Shown here piece after piece: positions 1 through 13,353 of a stretch of 64,000 bases of DNA (position 1 is the stretch's first letter; every line of letters starts with the position of its first letter). A program made the position numbers and the translations under genes. The notes under the pieces are model-generated. The model worked only from the letters and a program-made list of their open reading frames with translations, was not told the origin of the DNA and made no database searches. Origin of the DNA: Styela clava (lineage: Eukaryota > Chordata > Ascidiacea > Stolidobranchia > Styelidae); the NCBI RefSeq assembly GCF_964204865.1, contig NC_135256.1, positions 22,162,703 through 22,226,702 of the forward strand. Reading direction: 5' to 3'.

Positions 1-3000
1 ATCCAAAACAATATATACCATTAGCAAATTGTAAATGGAGAATCAGGCTTTCTGATAAAGATATAGAACGTGGTAAGTCTTGGTTTGTGATTAGTATTTT
101 TCGTGTCGATATTATGAGCTATGCACAGTGGCGTGTCTAAAGGGGGGCCAAAGGGGCAGCTGCCCTGGGCAGCTTGTTATAGGGGTGAGTTTGTTGCTTA
201 GTTTGATAGTTTAAATAATTATATTACAAATATTTTACGTTTACTTGATCTTTAATTTATTTATTTTCATGTATAATATATCTATAATTTGTTTATCCCC
301 CAAATTATTTGTGAAGTTGAGTATAAAGGGCAGCATTATCAGAAAAGTTTGACACGCCACTTGCTATGCAATATCTTTGTCTTAGTATTCGAATATCATT
401 TATTCTATGCAGCCTTTGATTCAATGTACTAATGTTTGTGCATATTGAATAAAAGAACCAAGTTATTTTGCTATTTTATTTTTTTAAGGTGTCAAACTGA
501 GAATGACAATAGAAGAATTACATTTGGAAAATGATATGGATGAGCTTCGTGTATACGAAGCTCCTTTACATTCTAATTTCGAAGATTTATCATATTCAGA
601 TGGTTCATCTTACTCGGGAAACGTGAGGCACGTTACACGTGCTACAAATGAAACATTTATTCTCCATTTTACATCTGATTGGTCAATTGAGAAACAAGGT
701 TTTAAAATATTGATAGAAATTTTGAATGACAAATGTGGTGGCAATATTACAGATCATGGAGCAACTGTAATAAGTGAAAATTATCCCAAAAAATACAAAG
801 GTGGATTAAACTGTGAGTGGATAATAAAAGCTCCAAATTCTGGATATGGAATCGATGTACAATTTGGAAAATTTGAGCTTAAAGACTCAGAAAATTGCAG
901 TGATGATTATGTTACCGTAGGCCCTGATTATGACACTGAAAGGTTTAAATATTGTGGGGTCAAAGATCATCCACCAAGAGAACAATTTAATGAAACTACA
1001 GTTATACTGAAGTTTGTTTCTGCAAAAGGAAAACCTAGCGGTCAAAAAGGATTTATGTTTAACGTTTTCTTCTGGCCTCTTGGCAATTCTTATCGTACTG
1101 ATCAACAAAGTGGACTTTGTGGGTCCCAGAAAATCCAGCCATGGAATGGTGGCAAAGAAGCAGCTACTGATCGTATTGTAGGGGGATTGGAATCTGTACC
1201 AGGAAGCTGGCCATGGGTTGTGTTTTTACAGGAAGCAACTTGTGGAGGGACACTGATAGGCAAAAGGTAAAATGGAACTCTTTGTTATAAATAGGCTATG
1301 TGGGATTCAATTGCTCACATACCTACAATTGTCATATACCTTCAAGTTTACTATTCAAATACATTATATGTCATTATTTTTGATTCAGCCAAACAATTAC
1401 TGACTGATGAAATTGTCTGCACCAAATAATTGTTGTATTCCCAATTATCAAATGTTATTGTCATTGGTTTTACTACAATATATATAATTGACTTGTGTAG
1501 TTCAGGAAGAAGTCCTCTCTCTTTTTAAATCTAATAACAGCATGCTAGAGGTTGCACACCAAGATGTGCATACTGAATATGCTACTCAACTGAATTGTAA
1601 CAGGCTTAAACTTTCACAGATGGGTTATCACGGCAGCGCACTGTCTCGTTCAGCGTAAATTATCAGATGGAAGTTTTAAATTAGAATTGAATATATCAGA
1701 ATACTCTGTTATAGCTGGTCGTCACCATAGTACAGCGAAGTCTCATGGTGAACAGGTGTTTGAAGTTAAAAATATAATCATTCATCCAAAGTAAGTACTT
1801 CTAAGATAAAATAAGATTTAGGACTTATAATAGGGTAAAAAATGACAGAAGTGCATTTGTTGTGATAAATAATATTATGTTTATACTAATTAGTCTCATA
1901 TATTTTCAGTAAGAGTATTCAGTAGAGATGGGAAACATACTGAGTTGATGTCATTTCCTAAATTCCCATGAATTCCGAAAGAATGAACTACCAATTTTGC
2001 AATTAAACCAACTCTAAAAACTACTTCTTTGCATGAATCCCATAGCATTCCAAACACAGAATATATTATCAAATTCAATTGAGATGCACACATTGTGTCT
2101 CACATCAGGTTATTTGTGCATATAGTTTTTGTGGGAACCTACGAGAATCCACTGCGTTACACAATGCAACAACCGTTACCCTTATTTAATGATCACTCAA
2201 TATACCAGCATAAATCAGCATAAATACTAAGGGCCAACAATATAAGTATTTATATTCTTCATTTCCACCAACTGAGCTAACAATCCAGTAATTTAAAGCC
2301 TAAAAGTCAGATTAGCTGCGAGTTGAGCACAACGAATAACAGATAAAAATACTAACAAAATATATATATATATATTAATTTCCTGAAATCAAAATTTTAT
2401 CAGGTATAATCGAGTCAGGCAGGGCAATGCAGGTAAAACTGTAGAGTATGGTGTTCCCATCCATGATCTGGCATTGATGAAACTTAAGCAAACAGCAAGG
2501 TTTACAGATACTGTTTCACCAATTTGTTTACCAACACAGGTATGAAAAACTATATTTCAATCAATCAAATCTATTCAAGCATATTGCACATAGACACTAT
2601 TTAACATATAGTCAATATTTGAGCATTGTAATGATTTCCGCATAATTAACTGAAACAGCTGTTTTCAAACATAATTACTTCAAATATATACAAGTAATTT
2701 TAAGGCTTGATCACAAGGCTTGTCTGGCGAAAAGCAAGGCTTCATTCCTCTAGTAAACAACACTGGAGTTAAACATGGATTTGTGCATTGATGCATATTC
2801 AAATTTGTGTTATTTCAGATTATTTGTTGTCATTATTTTGTTTTTAGTAATGCATATATATTTTTACCAGGATGTGGTTGTTGGTGAAACATGTGTTATT
2901 GCTGGATGGGGAAGTAAGGAAGTTCTTGCAACATTATTTGAAAGAGACAAAGAAACATTATATTATGCTCATGTGTATATTCTTGCAAACTCACTTTGTA

Positions 3001-4053
3001 ACAGTTATGAAGCCTTAAAAAATAGTTTGAGTGATAGCATGATGTGTGCAGGTATGTTCTAGTGATCGTAAATAGGTAAGATCTCCTGAAGTATGCGTAC
3101 CAAGATGTCGCATAACCTGAATCCTGACCTGATACACAACCCGAGTTCATGTTGAGCGCCATCTTGGTGCGCATACTTCAGGAGATCCTATAGAAGTAAC
3201 ATATATGCAACCTTTGTTAAAATCAGATCTGCTGATTCAGAAATGTATTGAGAATGGATTTCTTTACTGTGACATGTCTGTGGAGGAATATGAGCATTAA
3301 TTTTTCAATATTTTACTAATTGTTGACTCTAACTCGACATAGCGCTAGGAATATGCTTGCCATGGCATCTCCCATTACCCTGTACAGATTCGAATCCTGT
3401 GGGTAATAATTATGTGCATGCATCAAAAACTAATACCTGATTAACTGTTCCCATACCTGACATTACCGTTTTTCCGGACGAGATGCCACGGCTTGTCATA
3501 TGACTAAGCCCTTCCCACAGGATAAATATGAAAGTCCTATCCTAACTACACTGCATTTTAAATTCTAGCCTTATAAATAATTGTTTGGTTTTTAATCGGA
3601 TCTTCAAATGATTGGCTCGGCAGTATGGCACACCATGCTAAGAGTTAGGAATACTCTCACCACCGCATGCATCTCTCTCTCTGATTGCCCTGCATGGGTT
3701 CACAGGTTTGAATTCCATGTGGGGTTACTTATTTGCGAGAGGATTGTTTCCGAAAAAAATAGCTGGCTAACTAATACTATACCCGACATATGATTAAGCT
3801 ATCTTATCGGCTTTCCTCTCCTCGGGATAAATATGTAAATCCTATTTTATATTATACAGGTTACCCAGGTGGAGGAGTGGATTCTTGTAGAGGAGATTCT
3901 GGTGGTCCATTGATGTGCAAAGTACCAGGAAAGGGTTATCAAATCAAGGGTGTGGTTAGTTGGGGTCGCGGTTGTGGAAAATCCAATCAGCCTGGAATTT
4001 ATACACGAGTGTGGCATTACTATGAATGGATAAACACGATTATTCACACTTAA
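1..4053 (+). CDS. Secreted CUB-CUB-trypsin serine protease (ovochymase-like), 5' partial
   Basis: Six exons join in phase: 1-72, 489-1266, 1620-1790, 2404-2539, 2871-3051 and 3860-4053, all with GT/AG borders, giving 509 residues; the start lies left of the window. Residues about 1-105 are one CUB domain (Cys-x-Trp then a Glu/Asp-rich strand). About 108-225 are a second CUB with paired cysteines. An activation site DRIVGG at 1169-1186 is followed by a 257-residue chymotrypsin-fold domain. The catalytic triad is complete: TAAHC in exon 3, HDLALMKL in exon 4 and CRGDSGGP in exon 6. Asp six residues before the Ser predicts cleavage after Lys/Arg. Tandem CUB plus trypsin is the ovochymase/enteropeptidase-like arrangement of secreted zymogens. 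The physiological substrate is unknown. The ATG at 503 is internal to CUB1, not a start. Family call is strong; the exact orthologue is not resolved. Confidence 0.9.
126..362. mobile_element. hAT-type non-autonomous element in protease intron 1
   Basis: The ends form an inverted repeat (left CAGTGGCGTGTC, right GACACGCCACTT) and are flanked by a perfect 8-bp duplication GCTATGCA at 118-125 and 363-370. The 8-bp duplication and CAGTGG-like terminus fit the hAT superfamily. The 237-bp body has no coding capacity. Confidence 0.85.
3080..3187. mobile_element. Short MITE with 28-bp terminal inverted repeats
   Basis: 3080-3107 and 3160-3187 are inverted copies of each other with one mismatch in 28 bases, around a 52-bp core. 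It lies in protease intron 4. No clear target duplication could be assigned, so the superfamily is open. Confidence 0.8.
3330..3545 (+). mobile_element. tRNA-derived SINE, degenerate copy
   Basis: A B-box-like GATTCGAATCC follows a degenerate tRNA-like head. The tail (GGACGAGA-GCCACGG, then a GATAAATATG-AA-TCCTATCC-type end) matches the other SINE copies in this window at 43270, 57815 and 62530. Left boundary is approximate. Confidence 0.65.
3600..3856 (+). mobile_element. tRNA-derived SINE abutting the last protease exon
   Basis: The head resembles a tRNA (TTGGCTCGGCAGT A-box region, GGTTTGAATTCC B-box region). The family 3' tail GATAAATATGTAAATCCTAT ends only a few bases before the AG at 3858-3859 that begins the final protease exon. 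The SINE tail therefore appears to supply the pyrimidine and branch region of that acceptor. Confidence 0.7.
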
Positions 4054-4534
4054 TGATTCATTTCCATCTTGTTTTAGTGAGATTTCGGGCAGCAGTAAAA
4101 TCATTGTTATTGTTAGTTATCCATTTTCATCTACACAAGCCATTTCATGAATGAATGTAAAAAAAATGTAAATCTTATGCATATACTTGTTGTTTTCACA
4201 ATATTTCTGATTTATTTGACAGGCATACTACCGGTATCTGAAATTAAACAAGCGAGCAATGCTCAAATATATGATCACTGAGATCGCATTTAGGTACGGT
4301 ATCAGTGAGGTAAAGACAAGGAGTAAATTTTTGGTGAAATACAGATTCCCCTGCGACAATAGAAATTTTATTAGAAAAAAAATAGTAATTGCGGGCTACG
4401 GCAGCCTAGTAACGGTGTCTCGAAAATGTCGTGTCCCACGTCTTGTATAAGGTTTTATGCACTTTTAAAATAATTTGATTTTGTACATACAAAAAAAATG
4501 AAAATATATGTGATTCACGCGAATATTTTTATTA

Positions 4535-4540
4535 AATAAA
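4535..4540 (+). terminator. Candidate poly(A) signal of the protease gene
   Basis: An AATAAA lies about 480 bases after the protease stop at 4053. A weaker ATTAAA is near 4240. Position only; no transcript evidence. Confidence 0.35.
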
Positions 4541-4733
4541 AAGGATTACATATGTATGGGTCATTCAAATAGAAGTACGTTGAAACTGTCTGTTCTGCCA
4601 GTCTCCAGTGTCAAACGCGAATTGTGAAAGATCGTTCAGTGCTATGAATGCGCTTTAGAACAACAGTACAAAAAAAAAAATTTAATCTCGTCTAAGCTGA
4701 AGTGATGATAAAATTGACCTTTCATATGCCATA

Positions 4734-4901
4734 CAGTGGTGGGATTCAGCCGGTTCTATAGAACCGTCTCACGAAATTTTATGAGATCAGCGAACCGGTT
4801 AGCATTGCAGGTTACTGTCAATGTTCTGCTTGTAACAGAACCGGCTGGAAAATATGACTTTTGTGAAGGAACCGGCTGACAAAGTTTGAATCCCACCGCT
4901 G
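4734..4901. mobile_element. hAT MITE (168 bp)
   Basis: The termini are near-perfect inverted repeats (CAGTGGTGGGATTCA at left, TTTGAATCCCACCGCTG at right). They are flanked by an 8-bp duplication with one mismatch, ATGCCATA at 4726-4733 and ATGTCATA at 4902-4909. The core repeats the word GAACCGGCTG. Non-coding. Confidence 0.85.
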
Positions 4902-5179
4902 ATGTCATACCTTATGCCTCAAAGATTAAACATTCCACAATTTCTTTGATTGTGATAAAATTATTTAGAGGCTTGGAGTTTGTGAAAATAACGCTGCACG
5001 ATCATCACTCTTTGACGCGTAGCGCGAACTATTGCTTCTGGTGCCTTTCGTGTTTCGTTGCGTCAATTTTCAAATTCCAGACATTAAGCTAAGTTGGGCC
5101 GGAATGGTTGAACACTAGCTACAGTTTTAATTTTATGAAATCTTCCAACACTTTAGAATGTAAATGAGCCCTGTAAATG

Positions 5180-8015
5180 GATATATATGTGTAAACTTTG
5201 CACTGATACTTCAACAGATGATGATAACAGCATATTTTGTGATATACGTGAACAGTGGATTCGCTTTAAATGTTCTTTATTATCGTATGGACAATTTCTA
5301 AGCCTAATTATTAGTACCACTTCATATTACTGCAGAGTTTTTATAGCTGAAAATCTTTCGGTAGCATAAGATTTTGAAAGCGTCACAGGCTATGCCAATT
5401 CCGGTATAAAACTAGATATCTTCCAATGAAACTTCGGTAGCAATTATATAAATACCCAACTGTCATCCAAGCTTTACTTGCTAATCAAAAAGGGACAATC
5501 CACATGATGCACTTCAATATGTATACTGTACGAAGTTTATACCGTAGCAAAGGAAAAATTAAGTTTTTTCATAGAGACTCACCGACGAATGCTGGTGGCG
5601 TCGGGAAACATGTGGGCCTATTAGACAATATTCACGCTAAATGATATGCACTTAGAAACGGTTACGAATATTGTAACTGATTATTTGTCGGATCATTTTC
5701 CCTTACTAATAGAAACAAAACTAAAGTGTAAAAAATCTATAAGAAAAAAAAAATATGCTCATTTTTTGTCAAAAAATTATCTCGAACTTAAATACAGATA
5801 AAGATACTAACTCCAATTTTTTCATACTTTTATTTAAGCAATTAAAGAAGTTATAAATATGTGCCATTAAAAACTTTGTATAAAAAAGAGGCCAAGGTGA
5901 GAATAAAACATCGAATTACTGATAGCTTGCTGAAATCAATTTGAGTAAAAAAATAAAATGTATCAAAATAGTTACAAGAATAAAAAATATGAAAAGTTCA
6001 ATAAATAAAAAACTTATAAAAAATGTATTGAAAGCTCACTTTCGGCTGCAAAGAAAAATGGAATGTATGTCAAAAAGTTTTTGCAAAAACTTGAAAGTAA
6101 ATTTTTAATATTATAAACAAAAACTGATAACTTTCCATAACTTATCGAAGTTAATGATGTAAATAATTATAATAGCAATATGATTTGCGACTTCTCAAGT
6201 ATCGGCCGGCATCTTGCATTTTAAATTGGGCCATCTTCACAGAAATTTGACACATTTCTAGATCCTTCTGTGCAAAACTCTTCTTTGTTCTTCAGAAAAC
6301 TACACCTTGCAAAGTGGAAAGCCTAATTATGAATTGGCAGCCAAAAAGGCAGTAGAGCCGGACAGTATTGCAATCAGGCTTAGAAAGATTGCAAAATCAA
6401 TCTTACGTCCGGCATTCACAAAAAATATTAATTAAAGTGTTAGAGGACGTACATATCCGGATATATTGAAATTAGCCAAAGTAGTACCGATTAACAAAAA
6501 AGGCACAAAATCTGACTCTAATAATTATCGGCCTATTTTCAGTTTATGATAAAATTTGTATAATCGCCTAGCAGTCTATTTGAACAAAACGAAAAAACAA
6601 ATAAAAATTTGTTAAATGGCATAGATACTTGTACAGTATTTTTAGACTTGACCGAAGCTTTCCTCACTGTAAACATCGAAGCTTCATATTGATCACTTAT
6701 GTAAAAAAAATTACGTTCTCTCGGAATATTGTGAAGGTTACGTCTAATCCTCGGTATCAATGCTTTGAAAATTGTATAATGTAGTCTTCTTATATGCTCT
6801 CACCTAAAATATGTCATTGTCGTTTGAGAATAGATAATAGAACTGCTCTAAAATCGCTAGTGGTGCTGCATAACAAAAAAATTCGCTGCATGTTATTTGA
6901 AAAATCACAGCACGTTCATAACTTACTTTTATAAAAACATTGTGGTGTATTACAACTAAAAGATATTTATATCTATGAACTTGTCAAATTTACGTATCGC
7001 TAAAAAAATTATTTATATGCTACTCCCAATATATATTTGACAATTTTTTTACTAGAATTTAAACCAAGCCACAAGGAGTGTTACAAAAAAGACTTTTTTC
7101 ATGACTTGATGCTCATTTTCATTAACAAAAAATCGCTTTAAACAGAAGGCATCCTTATTTGGGAAAAAATCCGTCGAATGTTGAAAAAGTACTCACTTGC
7201 AACACTCAGTGAACGATTAAAAATTCATCTTCACTGTGATGTCTTGTGTATTACCAAATCACCAGTTTATTATACGGCAAAGTAAGACGTCAGTATATCG
7301 CAGCTAAACGCTAGACAGTTCAAAACACAAGAATGAATAATAAGCACGCAGACAGGTAAAGCAAGGAGCAATTACGAGAAAACAATTATGACATCATAAT
7401 CACAAATCTAGTCTGTGTTAAAAACAACAAGATCGACTGGCGAAAGACGGAGCAAATAAAATTGTCATTAATGCTGTTCTTCAACGGTCATTAAAAGAAG
7501 CTAAGACATTGTGCAAGCAAGCATGTCTTGCGAAATGGAATTTAACATATCAAGCAAACGATACTGCAAGCCATTACAAAAACTTTCGACCTCAAATAGC
7601 CCAAAATAATGTTTATTTCAAATTTTCCCGCCAAGAAGAAATAATATTTTTTCGTCTTCAAACTGGACATATCAGATTTACCTATCATTTATTTAAAATA
7701 GGGCTACATCCCTCAGGGCAATGTAGTCGATGTGACACAAATGAAACTGTTTCCCATTTTATTTTATATTGTCCCAAGTATAATAATTTACGATGCGAAT
7801 TAAGACGTGAAGCAGCAAAAATGAATGTACCCTGGGAAATTATTTGTATTTTCAATGTTCCTAATTTGATTCCAATAATTATTAAATTTGCTATATCCAC
7901 CAAACGAGAGTTGTAAACATGTTTTTATTGTATCATTCTGACTACTCCTTTTGAAAATTAGCGTAAAAGACCGAGTTGTCAAAAACGCCATTAAACCCTT
8001 TACCTTACCTTACCT
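5180..8015 (+). mobile_element. Decayed non-LTR retrotransposon (LINE) with PHD, EN, RT and RNase H remnants
   Basis: Translating the + strand across many stops and frameshifts gives LINE landmarks in the expected order. At 5187-5300 there is a PHD-like finger (CKLC, FCDI, then W and C). Near 5570-5620 an endonuclease fragment reads DSPTNAGGVG. At 6350-6545 an RT start resembles the common 'PDxLKxAKVxPxxKKGxKxDxNNYRPI' pattern. Near 6640 FLDLTEAF is the RT A motif region. At 7435-7915 an RNase H end (DRLAKDGA) leads into a C-terminal tail with HLFKIGLHPSG and a CxxC..H..C knuckle. A short CCTTA repeat at 7998-8015 looks like the 3' tail. The longest open stretch, 7509-7916, is a fragment of this tail and not a host gene. 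Clade not assigned. Confidence 0.8.
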
Positions 8016-8449
8016 TAACGAGCTATGAATTAAATACACAACATTCACGATGGCTTTTAATAGATAAAAAAAAGAGACCCCGTGTTGTTATTATATTAGT
8101 GCTTGTAGTATTAGTGTGTTATGCGGATCTATGCTCTATCATTTATACCTTGCGGGTAATATAAAAAATTATTTTGCCCAAATCTTGACTTACCCTCGTA
8201 TAATAATAATTTTTGTCAATATTTGTGCCCAATTCGAACAAAAGCCTTGTAACATTTGTAAAACCTATTTTATGTATCCTGGCAAATACAGTTGTTGCAT
8301 AAGGGGGTTACTAAAATATATGGCTGTTCTTTGATTCTTGGAATACTATTCAAAACGTGCAACTACTCTTCGTGTATGCTCCAATGCCACAAATATGAAA
8401 AATGCTGTACAATGAAATTTGATATATTGCAATTCAATATTCTATATGT

Positions 8450-8600
8450 TGGATGAGGTTTCAATGTTGTCTAGCTGAGGTTAATGATGAGGTTAACGTT
8501 GAGATTATCGAGGTTTAGTGGAGAGGTTAGAGAGGTGCAGCGTTGGGATTAACGAGGTATAGCGTCGAGGTTGACGAGGTGTAGCATTTAGAATAACAAT
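8450..8600 (+). repeat. Degenerate GAGGTT-rich minisatellite
   Basis: Imperfect repetition of a short word of the type GAGGTTAACG and GAGGTGTAGCG. The flanking 8016-8449 holds only short chance ORFs. Confidence 0.5.
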
Positions 8601-9752
8601 GTGTAACAGTTTTTGAATTGAATTAAAAATTTTCAAAAGCTGATCATGTAAAACAACAATAATTACATACAAACTTATATTAAATTACCAAATAAACTAA
8701 TTAATAATCTTGTGATCACAAGTATTTATACCATGCCAATAAAGCACTATGAGGCAAAGATTACCCTTAGCCAGCGAGAATCGATTGCGACATGTATGTA
8801 GGTCTGGAATTTTCCATTTGCAATTTTCATTTTGAGGAACTCACCATTAATAGTAGACATTGCCAATCTTTGAACTCACAACATTCGAAATATGAAACAA
8901 TGCTCCACTATAAACGATGGACCAATGTAGCTTTTTTATTGTTCATATATTTTTCATCTTAATAGCAGCAATACGTCATAGGGTGATAATCAGTTCAGTT
9001 AGATGATCTCGTGAGATTTTCTGTGACTCCATTCACCTGTACATAACAATGTTTTACCTCTGTTTGATAATTCATCTTTAAATTTCACACGGTGATAAAT
9101 GAATATTACTACTACTATACTATTCAATTAAAATACTTCATGCGCCCGGTAAGAACGCATTAGTGGGTTGGGTGTCTATTGTTTTGAATTCTTTCTACAA
9201 CAAAATGAGCACGTGGGCATGGATACAAAACAAGTTCTAACGACTTCCGACTTGCCAACTAAGTCATTATCAAAATATACATGGCATTTATGTGAAATAC
9301 CACATATGTAATATATATATATACTCGTCGAGCAGTACTGCTATTATAGTCAACGAATCTATTTGGGAAATAAATAGTTTGGGAAATAAATAGTTTTAGG
9401 CGTTTATTGAAGATGGTGGTTTATTGCGAATTATGGAATTACTTAATTTTTACTAAATATCTATATATAAAACTGATGTGAATGTGTAGAAGTAAACGTA
9501 AAGGATCAAAATATATATTCTCAGAATTCAAAAATGGTACAAAATTTACAATTAGATATTTCTACCTTTTGGGTTAAAAACTGAAAATGTTCACGAATAA
9601 ACCACTAGGTTTGAATAAGGACATTTAAAATGAGTTTAGTTAACTATCCATTTATTATTGTAACTTTATTAACTATACTTTCTTGAGTTTCTTATATATA
9701 TTTCTAGTTTTTAGTACTGCTTTGGATATAAACTCTAGTAGAAGTAATCAAA
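8601..9752. other. Intergenic, nothing recognised
   Basis: AT-rich DNA between the LINE relic and the Ly6-like gene. No ORF, SINE head or inverted-repeat element was identified. A short TA run is near 9310. Confidence 0.5.
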
Positions 9753-12554
9753 ATGAGCAGAATCGCGATCACATACTTGCTGTTACTAGCAATATTTCAG
9801 GAAGGTAAATGTGTTCTTGTAGAATTGTTCACGGAAACACACTTAATTTTACATTTAAGATTAGTTCTCTAAACATAAAACATAACGCTTTAATAAACAA
9901 CATGGTTACTTTATTACAAATAATTTCTTACTCTCCCTCCTAACATAACTAAAAATGAACTAGTAACCAAGGTAAGGCTAGATTCTACTACATTTTGAAG
10001 GGATCAGAATTTTCTCAATTCCGAATGTAGAGTATGTTTAAAGTGAAGATGTTATTTTATCAGCTAGTTGTAAGCAAGTATCAGTTGGTCATTTTGTAGA
10101 TATCGCTCTTTGATCATTTGGAATGTTTTGAAGTATAGGTTACGGTAGCATATATACGGTTATTGGGAACTAATGCATAGGAGGTATTTACTGCCTTAAT
10201 AATTATAGTGAGTGATTGCTGTTTAAAATGAATGAACATATATCATATACTTTTAACCATGTATAGTGGCCAGCCAGAGATTTTAATCCTGAACGTGATT
10301 CCTATAGCTTCTGTGTACAACAAAACGTCTACCATAAATTGCTGAGCATGTTTGCTTAACTACAAAGTTATAGAGCAATTTACTATGCAATTAATTCCCA
10401 TTTTTTATTAAACCGTTTGTAGTGAGTCTAGTGAAACACCATTTACGCATTTGAATCACAAATTTGTATTTGACGTCGCATGTTCTCGTGTCCTGAGATG
10501 TCTGTTTTTTAGTTGAAATAATGTTTGCTTTGAATGTATATCGTATATCGTTAATATCGAAAAATTGACATACCGACGTATTGCTATCGGCGCTTTTTCA
10601 TTGGTATCGAAAAAAAAGATTTTGGTACATCTCTAGTTTGAAGGGCTCCAAGATTTTCAACATGCGATGATAAATAAAATTAGACAGGAATCAATAACCA
10701 ATAAAGAACTTAACTCGAACTCGTAACTTTGATGCACGACAATGTGGATTGATACAGGAGATTGAAGTTCACTGATCTTATATATATAAATATAGAGGTT
10801 TCGGAGTGTTAGGACAAAGGATTTCTGTCAAACAGAAGTTCGAAATAGATGAAATTAAATAATTTTGCGAATAGTGAAACATACCGTGGAAATCACGGAA
10901 AGCGCTGACATTACGATTTCAAATGCTCTGAGCATTTGCGCTTGCGTTCAACTTGAACGAGTAATTCCTAATGATTTTAGAACATGCAATTGGAAATTTT
11001 CAAAATAAAGCTAGGCTGAAAACGATCACCCAATCTTACCATTGGCTCCCCAATTTCCTTGAATATAAACCAACTTTTAAAGTAAAAGCCCTTTTGAGAT
11101 TTAGATAGTAGTAAAGACTTTCCATTTTAGGATACGTCAGCTTAAGTAGGCTTGAGTAAATTGGATTTTTTGGAAATTTTTCGAACCCGACTTTACTAGA
11201 TTTTAATATCTGAATCACATACAGGTCACGCTGTCAAATGTTATCTCTGTGTCAACTGCAAGACTGTAGACATGTACACCAACATCACTGTATGCACTGG
11301 GCCATCACCCATATACAACCCGAGAATGAACAATGCATGTGTCACATTCAAAGATAAATATGGTCCGTATAACAATTGTCTGTATCAGTCAATAGATTTT
11401 TACATGCAGTGCCAACTTATTTAAATGATTGTGGATTGGTTTCAGCTTGACAACTATACGAAACCTTTGTTTGTCATTTGCCTCACCACAGCATTAGAAT
11501 ATTACCCAATATTTAAAATTTTCTAGCTCGAGCGATGTCTTTCTCTATGTATGTATGTAAATGGCCAGACGATGTTAAAGTTACAAAATTCCCAGGATAC
11601 AGAATATTATTCTGTTTGTTTTTAATTCGCTCAATAATAATATTAGTGTTGAAAATATTCACAGAAACAATAAACTTTCACAACCTACTCGCATAATATA
11701 TCTGTGCGTAGTTCCACTTTAGAGTGCCTCGGTTTTTCGTTCACTCATTTTTATTTCTTTACTCAGGAAACGTGGTTCGAGGATGCGGTTGGTCAACAGG
11801 CAAATTTTGTGAAGAACGATATCAATCTATCGGCACTGGAGAATATTGCTACTGCCAATCAGGTAAATGAATCGTCACATATTGTTAACACGTCACAGTC
11901 ACTCATGTACAGATGCACTGGTATGACGTTTAAAAAATACCAATAGGCTGATGAAGTCGGGCCATTAAAATAAGCCGATACCGACATTAAATTTGTTCAA
12001 GTTGACTTTTATTTTTGAAACAGATTTCCATATACAAGTATATTGTGCAATGAATGCCGTCGGCAATAGGCATAAAATATCTTAACAACATATTTCCAAA
12101 ATCTCCTGATTTACTGAACATTTTATTTTGCTCTAGCTCACTTAGAAAGTGTTTTTAATTTAATTCAACGCCATTCTGAAAATATCAGCCTTCTAATAGC
12201 GTAATCTGATTTTATCCAAATACAAAGATTTCAATTACAGACGATATGATGATACATCTCTGCGACTGCGAACCAGTGAGTGGTCTCACGCAATCATTTA
12301 TCGACGCATGAACTTATTTTAAACATCTACTGATATATATTGTAGTTGTAGTAATAGATAAACTATTTTGGCACCTTAAGAAAGCGATTGCCAATAGAGG
12401 CGATATCGAGAAAGTTTACAAGTAGAAAATAATAAAGCCATGTTTTGCCTATTTTGATACAGAATTGTGCAATGAATCCATCAAAATTGAATGCAACATT
12501 GTCGTGGCGTTGATCGCCCTGTGCTTGGGAATGCTACTGGTTATCCTTAACTAG
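9753..12554 (+). CDS. Ly6/uPAR-type three-finger protein, GPI-anchored, four exons
   Basis: Exons 9753-9804, 11225-11362, 11767-11862 and 12463-12554 join at phase-1 borders into 125 residues. Exon 1 encodes a signal peptide (MSRIAITYLLLLAIFQ). Exons 2-4 carry the cysteine pattern of a three-finger domain: CYLCVNC, a Cys in the loops, GCG, then CYC and the diagnostic LCN. The C-terminus is a hydrophobic stretch with no charged tail (IVVALIALCLGMLLVILN), as expected for removal and GPI attachment. Two sequons (NIT, NES) support an extracellular location. The exon 2 donor is unusual (G|GTCCGT) but is the only nearby GT that keeps the frame. Members of this family are surface receptors, inhibitors or adhesion factors; the ligand here is unknown. 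All four exons are too short to be found as long ORFs. Confidence 0.8.
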
Positions 12555-12933
12555 ATGACAAAGATGGACTGCAGGCAAAAGATAATATGCACACATATAT
12601 ATATATACTATCTTTATGCAATATCGTAATATTGTTATTTTTTTTTATGTTAAGACACACAAAAACTATATTTGAAAGTAACCTTCTAGGTAGGTAAATG
12701 CAATGCAGGCCTGCATGCTTGTATTAATATTAATCAAAATATAGTCATTCCATTTCTCGATAGCAGATGTGACTAGACTAAGTTGAAGTGGAATATTTAA
12801 TTCTAGATAAATTTTTTGAACCACGCTAAAAAAATACATGACAATTTCTTATATATAGGGTTGTTGATGAACCGTATTCTTGTTTTCAAGTGTTGCCTCC
12901 TTCTGGTACAATTGAAATGTAATCTGTGAACAA

Positions 12934-12939
12934 AATAAA
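12934..12939 (+). terminator. Candidate poly(A) signal of the Ly6-like gene
   Basis: An AATAAA lies 380 bases after the stop at 12554. The 3' region 12555-13353 holds no other recognised feature. Confidence 0.45.
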
Positions 12940-13353
12940 CGTTTAATATCAAGTTAGCTGTATGAGATACTAAATGCCGTCATTTTGAATGAAGAACAAA
13001 GCTAAGTTAGATTAGTAAGGAATAAATTCGTAGAATCTTTTTCATGAATAATGAAAAATAACAAACACGTCGCTATAATATCGTTTTTTCAGCAAAAAAT
13101 ATCGAATTTATTTTACTCTCGGTGTGCGAAAGTAATTTTAGCCTTTCGAAAACACATCTTGGGACATACAAATGCTCTTTCTGGATTAGGGAAACAATCG
13201 TTTCCAAATTGCAATAACTAAAGATATTCTTCTGTTATTTTATTTATGAAATATGTATTGGTCGTCACGTTGTATAGTAAGTACACTTGATTTTAGAAAT
13301 AGCTGACCACAAGTTTTCCATCACTAATTTGGAGTCTAGACTCTACTCTAGAC

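Noticed and set aside
503-505. ATG as start of the protease
   Set aside because: It lies within CUB1; an upstream exon at 1-72 joins in phase and supplies the first half of the domain.
7509-7916. 135-codon ORF as a host gene
   Set aside because: It is the RNase H tail and Cys knuckle of a decayed LINE.
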